Source: Fabrea salina (taxonomy: Eukaryota > Ciliophora > Heterotrichea > Heterotrichida > Fabreidae). From it: a stretch of DNA of 64,000 nucleotides. Made by a program: the position numbers and the translations under genes. The stretch lies in NCBI GenBank assembly GCA_022984795.1, contig JALIHJ010000054.1, forward strand, positions 1 to 64,000, written 5' to 3'. This document shows positions 1-8,889 of the stretch, in pieces; within the stretch, counting starts at the first letter, position 1; every line of letters starts with the position of its first letter. The notes under the pieces were generated by a model. It worked only from the letters and a program-made list of their open reading frames with translations, was not told where the DNA came from and made no database searches.

Positions 1-399
1 CACCCCTAACACCCTAACACCCTAACACCTAACACCCTAACACCCTAACACCCTAACACCCTAACACCCTAACACCCTAACACCCTAACACCCTAACACT
101 AACCTAACACCCCTAACACCCTAACACCCTAACACCCTAACACCCTAACACCCTAACACCCTAACACCCTAACACCCTAACACCCTAACACCCTAACACC
201 CTAACACCCTAACACCCTAACACCCTAACACCCTAACACCCCTAACACCCTAACACCCTAACACCTAACACCCTAACACCCTAACACCCTAACACCCTAA
301 CACCCTAACACCCTAACACCCTAACACCCTAACACCCTAACACCCTAACATAACACCCTAACACCTTAACACCCCTAAACACCCTAACACACTAACACC
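1..399. repeat. telomere, (CACCCTAA)n
   Basis: About 48 tandem copies of the 8-mer CACCCTAA start at the first base and fade out near position 399. Most copies are exact; scattered variants have an extra or missing C (cacccctaa, cacctaa) or small deletions, and the last few copies are degenerate. The C-rich strand reads inward, as expected for a left chromosome end. The 8-mer is the heterotrich-ciliate type, unlike the CCCCAA or CCCCAAAA repeats of Tetrahymena and spirotrichs. Confidence 0.97.
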
Positions 400-602
400 A
401 TTCAATAACATCACTAAGTAATCACTAGTAACAGAGTGTCATAAGCACTGTGTAAGTAGAACTGGTTAGTACTTAAATAACTAGTCAGTAACACTTAGAG
501 TAAGCAGAATAAAGACTAGTCAAAATAATACTTAAGCAAATGAAGAACATGCAGGAATGCATCAAGAACTACCAATAAACAAGTTAATCAAGAATTCAAT
601 AA
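400..602. other. subtelomeric spacer, no gene seen
   Basis: AT-rich, low-complexity sequence between the last telomere repeats and the first gene. Short motifs such as ctagtcagtaac and actagtcaaaa recur loosely. I see no open frame or RNA gene. Confidence 0.6.
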
Positions 603-1640
603 TTAAATTAAGTTAACTGACCACACTTCATTAGTATGGCCTTTTAGTTTTTGAGTCTGTTGACCTGTAGAGAGGTCCCAAACTCTCACTGATTTGTCTC
701 TATAGTCACCTCCAGACACTAAGTACTTGTCGTCACTTGATAGCTTGACTGAAAGTACTTGTCCATTGTGTCCTGTGAGTACTTGAATAATTTCCCCAGA
801 AGTGAGACTCCACACTCTAATGATTTTGTCTGCACTTCCTGAGACTACAAACTGCTCGTCACTTGAAATAACTAATGAGAAGACCCAGCCACCATGTCCT
901 TGAAGTACTCTAATCAGGTCTCCAGAAGTAAGACTCCACACTCTAACAGTGCAGTCATCACTCCCGGAAACAATATAATGATCAGTCTTGGAAATAGCTA
1001 CTGAATTGACCATATCACTATGGCCTTGAAGGACTCTAATCACTTCTCCAGTAGTTAGACTCCACACTCTGAGTGCATTGTCGTCACTACCAGAGACAAT
1101 GAATTGGTCATTGCTAGAAATGGCCACTGACCTAACAGTATGACTATGGCCATTGAGTACTAGAGTGGTTAGTCCAGAAGCTAGACTCCACACCCTAAGT
1201 GTATTGTCCCAACTCCCCGACACAACCCACTCGCCATCACTAGAAATGGCCACAGACAATACCCCATCACTATGCCCATTGAGTACTTGGGTTACTTGTG
1301 CGGTAGCTAGACTCCACACTCGAATGGTGGAATCCTCGCTAGCAGACACTAGTATCCCTTTCTTCAGAGACACAGCAACTGATAAGACACTTTCAGTATG
1401 GCCTTCAAGAACCTTGGTCTGTCTAAAGCTAGGTTTCCATACTTCGGAGTTGAAGGAGGCTTCATAGAATTGCTGGTTGACTCTTGCAATTCCAATGACC
1501 TCTTCAGGACTCAAGAATTTAAACACCTCGAGAATAGGTCTTAGATTACCTACTCTTTCGAATGTGAATAGTTTCTTTGGCCCTCTCCAAATCCTGACAG
1601 TCTCATCCTGACTTCCACTTACAATCATTCTGGGTTCCAT
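603..1640 (-). CDS. F-box-like / WD40-repeat protein
   Basis: The 345-residue product has an N-terminal half WD repeat (residues 5-19, IVSGSQDETVRIW), then an F-box-like helix block (about 31-68: LRPILEVFKFLSPEEV...FNSEVW), then six WD40 units with GH and SGS..D..(I/V)RVW motifs, ending in another half repeat (KLKGHTNEVWSV). The two half repeats can pair to close a seven-blade propeller. F-box/WD40 proteins usually act as substrate receptors of SCF ubiquitin ligases. An in-frame TAA lies directly before the ATG, which fixes the start; the stop is TAA. It is the gene nearest the telomere. The function is inferred from the fold only. Confidence 0.85.
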   Translation of the reverse strand: MEPRMIVSGSQDETVRIWRGPKKLFTFERVGNLRPILEVFKFLSPEEVIGIARVNQQFYEASFNSEVWKPSFRQTKVLEGHTESVLSVAVSLKKGILVSASEDSTIRVWSLATAQVTQVLNGHSDGVLSVAISSDGEWVVSGSWDNTLRVWSLASGLTTLVLNGHSHTVRSVAISSNDQFIVSGSDDNALRVWSLTTGEVIRVLQGHSDMVNSVAISKTDHYIVSGSDDCTVRVWSLTSGDLIRVLQGHGGWVFSLVISSDEQFVVSGSADKIIRVWSLTSGEIIQVLTGHNGQVLSVKLSSDDKYLVSGGDYRDKSVRVWDLSTGQQTQKLKGHTNEVWSVNLI

Positions 1641-2676
1641 TTATCAGACAGTACCAGAAAAGGCCCAAGGACACTTTAAAGGAACTCATGAACTCTTACA
1701 AAGATTAACTTTAACTATTTGATTGGGATTCCAGTCTTGCTTGGTTATTGTAGCTAGAGTATTAAAGAATTGTCTAGCTATTGTTTGTGAATTGGACATA
1801 GACAACCAAGCATTCAAGCATTACATCTGGGAACTAGTGCTTAATACCTTGGCTATTGACTCTAGGAACTCAGAGTTTAAAGTAATTCTTAAACGCTCAA
1901 GGGACCAAGTCTTCTGAGAGTACTTCTATAGTCCTAGAAACTTTCCATAGGCAATAATCTTCCTGGAGTTAGGGTCAATTCTTTGGTAGGAACTCAGTAA
2001 CTTAGATCTATTTGATTACATCATGCTAGTTGAACAAAAACTCATGCACATCACAGTCTGATTTATTAGGTATAATAACTAGATGTATTTGTTGGAGTTA
2101 TGCAGAAGCCTTTCACAAAACTGCAGCCTGGAATAGTAGAAAGGGATTCTAACAAACAGTGAAAACTAGGTTGTCAGAAACACAGTCTAAGAGTAAAGAG
2201 TGTAGTTTTGGAATTACAGGAATGAAACCTGGATCCATCAAAGTAATGCTTGAGTCGCTCAAAAACATCAAAGAAATAGGCAAAGTCCAAATTCTGACCA
2301 ATAGACAAGGACTGGCATGAAATCAAATTGAAGTGTACGATATAGTGCTTTACATAATAAACTTTAGTTCAGTGACTCTACGTCTTGTTCAGCACACTAA
2401 CAAAGACAAAGATTATAAAGAAGTTGTTGAGTTTAACAAAAGAAGGAGTCAGAAAGAAAACTCAATACAACTTAGCATTCGGCTACTTTAAAGAACTCAG
2501 ACAAGAAGAGTTGTGGTATGCTGCTTAAAGACTGTAGAGTCAAACAAGTGTTCACACAGTATACTGAAAGAGTCATCAAGGAACTATTAAACACTTGTTA
2601 GGGCGTTATCCCCTTAAATTTAGTAATTTAATTAAATTGACCCCCAAGTAGTTGCTGTGAAGGGCCTAATATTATT
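1641..2676. other. subtelomeric region without a supported gene
   Basis: About 1 kb, much longer than other spacers in this window. A 64-codon open stretch at 1723-1917 has no recognisable features. Frames around 2200-2560 are short and broken and look like decayed coding sequence, but I cannot name a source. The palindromic AT-rich tract at 2620-2638 (taatttaattaaatt) is the only other structure seen. Confidence 0.5.
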
Positions 2677-3033
2677 ATGCAAACCGGAAGCAAGAAATCG
2701 CCCCAACAAGCCAGATCTCCAGGCAAAGAGGATATGCCTGGAGAAGGCTCGAAACTGGATTCCAGAAAAAAGATGACCAGAAAAGGGATTGTGGAGGACC
2801 AACCTGAACATGAATTTTTCAGGGTTCATAAGGATGTTCAAGAACTCAGGGATGTGGCTAACGCAAACCAGAGGGACATCCGGGCTCTGTCTGAAAGGTT
2901 GGAGAATGACATCCGAGCTCTCTCTGAAAGGCTGGAGAACCTCCACTGGAAAATCAATGTGCTTTGGATGGTTCAACTACTGACGATTGCTTATGTCTTT
3001 TTGGGAGCAAACTTCAACCCTCAAGACTTCTAA
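2677..3033 (+). CDS. small coiled-coil protein with C-terminal membrane anchor
   Basis: 118 residues. A basic, charged N-terminus (residues 1-45) is followed by a coiled coil (about 50-90) that contains a perfect tandem 11-residue repeat (DIRALSERLEN twice), then one hydrophobic segment (about 93-112, LWMVQLLTIAYVFLG) and a short tail. This is the layout of a tail-anchored or single-pass protein. No family is recognised. The reading frame is favoured over the overlapping minus-strand frame because it has heptad structure and a clean membrane segment. It sits alone between two non-coding subtelomeric stretches, so it could be a young or decaying gene. Confidence 0.5.
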   Translation: MQTGSKKSPQQARSPGKEDMPGEGSKLDSRKKMTRKGIVEDQPEHEFFRVHKDVQELRDVANANQRDIRALSERLENDIRALSERLENLHWKINVLWMVQLLTIAYVFLGANFNPQDF

Positions 3034-3846
3034 AAGGTAAATAATTAATTAATCAATTAACTTTTAGTTTAGGGTTTCAAGTACTTTGAATAGGTTAGTG
3101 AGTCTTGTTCTAACCAACAATGGTTCGAGTAAGAGCAGACTCTGGAGCACTGATCTACCACTTAGTACTTGAAGCAGAGAAAGAAGAACTATTGTAAAAG
3201 TATCTTCAACTAGGAACCCTACGAGAAGAACATGAAGTAATGGTTACTACTAAGCAGTATTCAAGAATTAACAAAAGTTATGAACTTAAAGAAGAGTTAT
3301 GAATCACTCAAAGATGTCTCCAACCAAAACAATAAGTTTATTTAGAAAGAAGATGAAAAAGAGCCTGTCGGAATGAACTTCCAGACTTGAACAGACTTCT
3401 CTAAGAATTGGTATCAGAAAGTTCTTTGGTTTCCTCCCAATACTGATAGTCTTATCCTGAATCTACTAACAACCAGCCTGAATCTTTAAACCTAGTGAGT
3501 CACCAGCATAACTTTAGGATAAGATTCTTCAAAACGGAAACCTATTAGACAATTTGTCCTCTCATGTTCTTAATCTGCTCACAGTACTAATCTAGAAACT
3601 TAGAAGAGAATGAGCCATTTGGCTTAGCTTAGAGAACTTGCTTGTTAGGTCTACTTCTAAGCACCTATAAGTACTGAAAACACGTGCAATAGAGAAATAT
3701 AACACTTAAGAACTAGTTAATAGTATACAATATAGATGCGAGTAAAAACAATAAGTATTTAGACTACACAAAACACCTAACAAATTAAGAGTGGAGCAAA
3801 CTAAGTAAACCATAACTAAAGTGACTTTTACAGCTTGTGTAATTAC
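3034..3846. other. subtelomeric region with decayed coding scraps
   Basis: About 800 bases without a supported gene. Codon-like charged stretches (around 3160-3350, rich in GAA and AAA) are broken by stops in all frames. One scrap at 3421-3473 resembles the start of the WD40 gene at 603-1640 and is listed separately. Confidence 0.5.
3421..3473 (-). pseudogene. relic of the subtelomeric WD40 gene
   Basis: About 53 bases align by eye at roughly 70 percent identity with 1571-1626, the segment that encodes the first WD half repeat of the F-box/WD40 gene, in the same orientation. Shared blocks include ctttgg, tcctg and agtct.atcctga. It looks like a decayed duplicate fragment. The short length limits certainty. 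Confidence 0.5.
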
Positions 3847-5886
3847 TTAGTGACAAAGTGTGAAAGTGATACTTACAGACTCCAAAGCACTTTTGAAGAG
3901 ACTAGCTACTCTTGAGTGACCCTGCTTGCAGTCAGTAGCTGTTACATAAGCACCCTGGTTCTCCAAAACGTACTTTTGAAACTGTACCAAAGAGCTCATC
4001 TCTAAAGGACGAGAAATATCCACTGCAAAGTACCTCTGGACTCCTCCACAAGTTTCAGCAAACACAGACTTAAGCGCTTGGTCAACTGTGTAAACAGCAA
4101 GTGACACCAGCAGTTTCCTTGTCCAGTAAAGACAGTCAGTCCACTGCAAGTTTCCTTGAGGAAAAACAACGTCGTAAAGTGCTTTAGTTAGAGTCCCAAA
4201 AGCACCCAGAGTGAAGAAAAGGTTCTTTCCATAAAAGCAATAAAGTGCTTGCCAGTGGAGAGGCTTTTGGAGAAAAGAACTGTACTCTTGCAAAACACTC
4301 TGGCCCCCCATGAGAGCGTAGTCTGCAGGCAACAGACCCTCAGAGTCTGTGCAGTTGAGCAAAGAAGAGTCTTTGAGGACAATGAAGTTCACTGCAGTGT
4401 TTTGGAGTGCTGCAATGTGCAGGTAAGTAAAGTTCCAGTTGTCCAAGAACTGGATTTCTCCACCTCCGTAAAAAGTCTCAACTACTTCTTTAAACTTGCC
4501 TTGGACAATAGCTTCAAAGACTGCTTTGACCTTTTGGACCTTGGCTCTGGAAAGTATTGGCTTCTTCAACCTGCACTTTAGAACTTTGTTGTTCAAAAGG
4601 GTGTTGACTTCTTGGTTAGGAACTACAAAACTTAACTGGCACTGGCCGTCTAAGTAAACAGGGGAGTCTTTGAGAGTAAGGTAGCCAGTGTAAAGCAACA
4701 GAAGCCAAACAGACTCGCCTTCTAGAGAAAGCACAGTGTCTTCAACATCTAAGAGTTTGGTGACTGAGTTTCCTTGAACCAAGCTTGAAACTTCTTCTTG
4801 GATCTCGTTGTCCAAAAGACTGCAAACCAAACTGTTGTCAGCTGTGTTGACCCAGTGCGGAATCAAGCTACGAGTTTCAATGAAAAGCAGCACAGACCAA
4901 GGATTGTAGACCTGGAGTCCTCCTACGTTGTAGCCGTTGTAGAAACTCCGAATCTGGTCTGTGTACTCCAGACCTAGTTTTGAGTCAACTAGTAGTTGTT
5001 CAACTTCTTCTTGGAGGAACCCGTAGTGTTTGTGAAACTTGCTAGACTGCACTAAGTTGTCTTCAACGAAGTTGTTGAGTCCTGAAAATAGTGAAGCCCT
5101 TGCAATGCGGTAGATGCCTGTCATGACTCCTCTCTGCACGTAGTTGTTGGTTTTCAGAGTTGCTTGGAAGAGTTTCTTCATAAAGTGCAGAGCCTCTTCT
5201 AGGTACCCGTTGTAGTAAGCTGAAATGATCGGAGTGTCGTACTCGTCTATCAGAACTAGCACCTTTTTTGAGTGGTGTTGGTACAATAGCCTAGCTAGTA
5301 TAGCTATCCAATTAGTAAGGGGACCTTTGAAGTATTTCTCAGCTTGCTCAATGAATCCGTTTTCGGTCCAATTTTTGATGGGACTTACATAGCTAAATTC
5401 ATGCAGCAATTCAATTAAAAGAACTTCGACTGAACTCAGCATTTCTTGGTAAGTTCTGGCTGAGATGTTTTTCAGACTGATGAAAATCACAGGTCTAGAC
5501 CCTTGCTCAAGAGAATAAGTGCTATTCCAAAGGATATCTTGAGCTAGCTTGGACTTAGGAATTCCTCGGTCAGAACTTCCTTCAAACAAAAAACGATTAG
5601 GTTGGGGACTCAGAGGCTTTCCTTGGTCATCAACTTCTTGGTTGAAGAAGTGCTTGATCATAGACAAACTGAGGGTTTTGCCCCAGCGCCTTGGACGTGT
5701 GATTAGGAAGTTTACGTTTGGGCGTTTGATGAGCTCTTTGATCAGCAAGGTTTTATCTACAAGGAAGTTGCTGTTAGTTACAAAGTCTTTGTAGTCCTCA
5801 CAGCCCACAGTTCCAGTGTCCAGAATTTCTTCATTAGAAACGCAGAAGTGGTTGAAGGCACTTAAGAAAAGGAGTATCTTTAGCAT
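3847..5886 (-). CDS. secreted or luminal AAA-ATPase-like protein with ankyrin-like tail
   Basis: 679 residues. The N-terminus (1-17) is a good signal peptide. Residues 30-75 match the AAA-ATPase-like family (Pfam PF09820 type): FLVDKTLLIKE followed by the RPRRWGKT P-loop (about 64-71). A Walker B-like VLVLIDEYD lies near residue 217. A segment at about 488-535 (TYLHIAALQN...DSEGLLPADYAL) resembles one or two ankyrin repeats. The C-terminus is unassigned; bacterial members often carry a PD-(D/E)XK nuclease there, which I do not see clearly. The family is best known from bacteria and expanded in some protists, so ancient transfer is possible. A signal peptide on this ATPase family is odd. The downstream gene on the same strand is unrelated. 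Confidence 0.8.
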   Translation of the reverse strand: MLKILLFLSAFNHFCVSNEEILDTGTVGCEDYKDFVTNSNFLVDKTLLIKELIKRPNVNFLITRPRRWGKTLSLSMIKHFFNQEVDDQGKPLSPQPNRFLFEGSSDRGIPKSKLAQDILWNSTYSLEQGSRPVIFISLKNISARTYQEMLSSVEVLLIELLHEFSYVSPIKNWTENGFIEQAEKYFKGPLTNWIAILARLLYQHHSKKVLVLIDEYDTPIISAYYNGYLEEALHFMKKLFQATLKTNNYVQRGVMTGIYRIARASLFSGLNNFVEDNLVQSSKFHKHYGFLQEEVEQLLVDSKLGLEYTDQIRSFYNGYNVGGLQVYNPWSVLLFIETRSLIPHWVNTADNSLVCSLLDNEIQEEVSSLVQGNSVTKLLDVEDTVLSLEGESVWLLLLYTGYLTLKDSPVYLDGQCQLSFVVPNQEVNTLLNNKVLKCRLKKPILSRAKVQKVKAVFEAIVQGKFKEVVETFYGGGEIQFLDNWNFTYLHIAALQNTAVNFIVLKDSSLLNCTDSEGLLPADYALMGGQSVLQEYSSFLQKPLHWQALYCFYGKNLFFTLGAFGTLTKALYDVVFPQGNLQWTDCLYWTRKLLVSLAVYTVDQALKSVFAETCGGVQRYFAVDISRPLEMSSLVQFQKYVLENQGAYVTATDCKQGHSRVASLFKSALESVSITFTLCH

Positions 5887-5914
5887 TTATAGAAGATACT
5901 AGAAAGTATGATTA

Positions 5915-6973
5915 CTACAATCTCATCGAGTTATTTACGTAGTCTCTGTAAAGTGTCATGAACTTGGCAAGAAAAGCTTCTAAATGTACTATTGGCTTGC
6001 TTCCGTTTTTGGCCTGCAACTCATAAGTAGATGCTTGACTTACGACTTGGGGCTTCAAAGGACTAGGGCACTTTTTGCAGAGTTCATTAGCTAAGAAAAT
6101 AAAGATTGTTGTTGGGGGAATGCAACTTGCAAGTACTTCAAAAAGCTTTCCACGAACTAACTTCAAAGTCTGGGGCGTTTGGTCTCTCAGTACGTTTTGA
6201 ACAACTTCTCCAAGGTACTTTTCCCACTCAGGAACAGGGACTTGGGGATTAGGGGGGATTTTTGAGTGCTCGATGTGAATGGCCTGCAGAGTCATAATGG
6301 CTCGGCGTAGGTTGCGGTTGGACTCAAGACTTATGCGTTGAGCAAGTTCGTTGGAGATTTGGAGTCCCTCCTCTGAACTAATTTTGGCCAAAACTTGGCA
6401 GATCTGGTCACTTGAGGGAGAAGGAACTCTGATACCTAAGCATCTGCTTCTCAAGGGAGAAATTACTTTGCACAAAGAGTTGCAAATCAAAATAAGGCGT
6501 GTAGTTGGTGTGTACTTCTCAAGGGTTCTTCTAAGGGCAGCTTGGGCTTCAGCTGAAAGTGAGTCTGCTTGGTTAAGAATCACAACTTTAAAAGGAAAGC
6601 GGGGGTCTGGGTTTTTACTTGAACCTATTTCCTTGATGATTTGCTGAATAACTACTTTGTCTCGGTAAGCAACGTCACTAGGAGTCATGTCTATGTGGTA
6701 GTTGCTTTGGAGGAGGTTTATTTCGACATTAACAGTCCCGGCTTTGAAGTTCCTTACTTCGCATTTGGTTTTGTGGACTCCCCCGCCAAAAACCTTGCTT
6801 AGCAAGGCAAGCACCCGGGTCTTTTTGCCTGCCCCAGAGGGTCCGTAAAACAGCAGGTGGGGTATGTCCACTTGCTGGGCCAGACCTTGGAGCAAAAAAC
6901 TCAGTTCAGTGTTGAAGTCGAGTTCGTCTATTGAAAGAGGTCTGTACTTGTCTACCCACAAGCGAGTTACCAT
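5915..6973 (-). CDS. RFC3: replication factor C subunit 3 (clamp-loader small subunit)
   Basis: 352 residues, close to human RFC3 (356). It begins with LWVDKYRPLSIDELDF, typical of the subunit, and has the Walker A GPSGAGKKT (about 45-53), the SNYHIDMTPSD segment, ALRRTLEKY, the SRC motif in SPLRSRCLGIRVPSPS and the family C-terminal collar. A Walker B-like NQAD replaces the usual acidic box, as in other RFC3 proteins where the ATPase box is degenerate. It acts with RFC1, 2, 4 and 5 to load PCNA at primer ends in the nucleus. Its ATG is 3 bases downstream of the ARMC8 stop codon on the same strand. Confidence 0.95.
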   Translation of the reverse strand: MVTRLWVDKYRPLSIDELDFNTELSFLLQGLAQQVDIPHLLFYGPSGAGKKTRVLALLSKVFGGGVHKTKCEVRNFKAGTVNVEINLLQSNYHIDMTPSDVAYRDKVVIQQIIKEIGSSKNPDPRFPFKVVILNQADSLSAEAQAALRRTLEKYTPTTRLILICNSLCKVISPLRSRCLGIRVPSPSSDQICQVLAKISSEEGLQISNELAQRISLESNRNLRRAIMTLQAIHIEHSKIPPNPQVPVPEWEKYLGEVVQNVLRDQTPQTLKLVRGKLFEVLASCIPPTTIFIFLANELCKKCPSPLKPQVVSQASTYELQAKNGSKPIVHLEAFLAKFMTLYRDYVNNSMRL

Positions 6974-6976
6974 TTA

Positions 6977-8845
6977 TTAAGAAGAGTTTACTTTGTTGAT
7001 GGCTTCTTGCAAGTAAAACTTTACTTCGATTTCTGGGTCTTGAAGTAACTTTTCCATGATGCCCACAACCCCTACTTGCTTCAAGGTTGCTATTCTTTGG
7101 GGGTCTGAAGAGTCCCCAGTTTCCCAAGTCAAGTTTATGAGCAAGGAAGCCACAGCTACTCTCAGTTGGGGGTCTGGGGAAGCTGAAAACTCCAGGGACT
7201 TACTAAACAGATCGGAGTGCAGCACTAAGTCTTTGTGCTTGGGGAGTCCTGAAGCAATGTTGGCTAAAATGATTAAAAGGTGCACGAGGAAAGGACACGA
7301 AGGGTGCATGTACTTTCTCAGGAGTTCCAAAAGTTCACTTGAAATTTTACACAGCACAAACTCGATTCCTTCTGAGTCTGAAAGGAGGTTGCGCACAATT
7401 AAAACTGCTTGTTCTTGAATTGGCAAGTGAGGGTCGTCTGTAAGTGTCAAGAGGTGCTTGAAAGTAAGTAAGTTCATTATGTCAATTCTCTCGTCTGTGC
7501 TTGACTTGTACAGAATGTTTTTGAGTGCAAAGACTGAGTTGTGTCGGAGTTTGTTGTGAGGAGAGTTGCTTAGTTCAACTAGGGTCTCAATGATTCCACA
7601 AGGCCTGATGTTTGCAAAGTCAATGAAAATGTTAGCCAAAATAGCAGTGACGAGTTCTCTTATTTTGATCACAGGGTCTTGGAGCAACTTAACCAGAGGC
7701 TCAGCAATTCCACTGTCTAGGACTCCAGCTTTGATGTTTTTGCTGGAACGGCTCAGGTGGAAGGCGCACTGGCAAGCTTGTTTCCTTACAGCAAGTATTT
7801 TACAGTTCATGCACTTAACGATAGCCTCAAGCAGCTGGGCGTTGTCTATAATTGCTTGGCGTGTTTCTTCACACTGTTCGCAAATCCAAGCAAGGCACTT
7901 GAGTCCGTAAACTAGGCCTTTGAGTTTCGATTTTTCAGATGTTGTTGGGAGTCCGGGAGTGCAGCTTTCTACTTGGTCAGTTTCCCAAAGGGTGTTTCCT
8001 AGTTTGGTGTAGAAGTTGTAAGTTTTCTCAATAACTTCATAGGTAAGGTTCACTTTAGAAATCTTGATTTGAAGGTTCTGACTGCACTTTGCAAGTTGCG
8101 CAAGGACTTTCAGGACTTTGGGGGACAACTCAGGTTTTAGCACGAGTTGGCCTACGTTCATCACTAGCCAACTCAGTTTTTCCACTTGGGTTTTAGTTAG
8201 TTTTTTGTGTTTGTAGAGTTCAGATATGCACTTTGCAGAGTAGATTTTACAAAGAGAGTCACTCACCCTTGAAAACTGAAAAACCTGCTCAGTCAACTCG
8301 GGGTCTTGGAAAGGCTTTACAGTGAGCAACTTTGACAGTAACTTTAGAGTGCGTGTTTTTGTTTTGTGTGAGTACTGGGAGTCAAGCAGTTGGCTTTTAA
8401 GAATGGGAACGAGTTTTTCTATAGGAACTGAGTTGAAGTGTTTGAAACAACAAAACAGCTCCAGACAAGTTGCAGCCAGTTGAGGAGTCTGGACTGCATT
8501 CATAACCCAAGTTGTGCAATCTTCTAATGAAGACCCCTTAGACGCAAGAAGCAGCAGTCCCCGCAAACCAACTAGTTTCAAAGGTACTTGGGGCGCTGCA
8601 ACTAAACTCTTTGCAGCAGTTTGCAAGTCCTGCGTTTGGAAGTTGTTTGTTACTTCAGAATTGTCCCTGGCTAAGGATAGAACCAGCGACAGACTTTGGT
8701 ACTGGAGTTGGAGGTCAGGTGACCTAAGTGCAGGCAATAAGTCTAGGTATGCACATTCAGAGATTACTTTTTGTTTCTTGTGGGGAAGTCCCACCACGCT
8801 GTCTTTGAGTTGCTTTATTTTGTTGTGTTGAGGAGAACCCATCAT
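6977..8845 (-). CDS. ARMC8: ARMC8-like armadillo protein (GID/CTLH E3 ligase subunit)
   Basis: 622 residues from the ATG at 8845 (MMGSPQHNK...); a longer open frame upstream runs into the divergent ferlin gene and is probably not used. The whole protein is armadillo/HEAT helices. Segments align with human ARMC8: SAKCISELY, SVFALKNILYKS, VLIVRNLLSDSEG and the C-terminal SLLINLTWETGDSSDPQR...GVVGIMEKLLQDPE. ARMC8/Gid5 is the scaffold that joins substrate receptors to the CTLH ubiquitin ligase. The start codon is 44 bases from the ferlin start on the other strand, and RFC3 follows 3 bases after the stop. Confidence 0.85.
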   Translation of the reverse strand: MMGSPQHNKIKQLKDSVVGLPHKKQKVISECAYLDLLPALRSPDLQLQYQSLSLVLSLARDNSEVTNNFQTQDLQTAAKSLVAAPQVPLKLVGLRGLLLLASKGSSLEDCTTWVMNAVQTPQLAATCLELFCCFKHFNSVPIEKLVPILKSQLLDSQYSHKTKTRTLKLLSKLLTVKPFQDPELTEQVFQFSRVSDSLCKIYSAKCISELYKHKKLTKTQVEKLSWLVMNVGQLVLKPELSPKVLKVLAQLAKCSQNLQIKISKVNLTYEVIEKTYNFYTKLGNTLWETDQVESCTPGLPTTSEKSKLKGLVYGLKCLAWICEQCEETRQAIIDNAQLLEAIVKCMNCKILAVRKQACQCAFHLSRSSKNIKAGVLDSGIAEPLVKLLQDPVIKIRELVTAILANIFIDFANIRPCGIIETLVELSNSPHNKLRHNSVFALKNILYKSSTDERIDIMNLLTFKHLLTLTDDPHLPIQEQAVLIVRNLLSDSEGIEFVLCKISSELLELLRKYMHPSCPFLVHLLIILANIASGLPKHKDLVLHSDLFSKSLEFSASPDPQLRVAVASLLINLTWETGDSSDPQRIATLKQVGVVGIMEKLLQDPEIEVKFYLQEAINKVNSS

Positions 8846-8889
8846 AATCAATACAAATTCAAAAGAACGAACATTAGAAACCGAAATAA
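8846..8889. promoter_or_regulatory. 44-base divergent promoter, ARMC8 / ferlin
   Basis: The 44 bases between the two divergent ATGs are AT-rich (atcaatacaaattcaaaa...) and must hold both 5' leaders or place transcription starts inside the neighbouring gene. No clear TATA box is visible. Confidence 0.5.

Noticed and set aside
1-399. CRISPR-like direct repeats
   Set aside because: The 8-base units are contiguous without spacers and at a sequence end; they are telomere.
2632-2976. 114-codon minus-strand frame overlapping the small coiled-coil gene
   Set aside because: No domain, signal or membrane logic; the plus-strand frame has heptads and a clean membrane segment.
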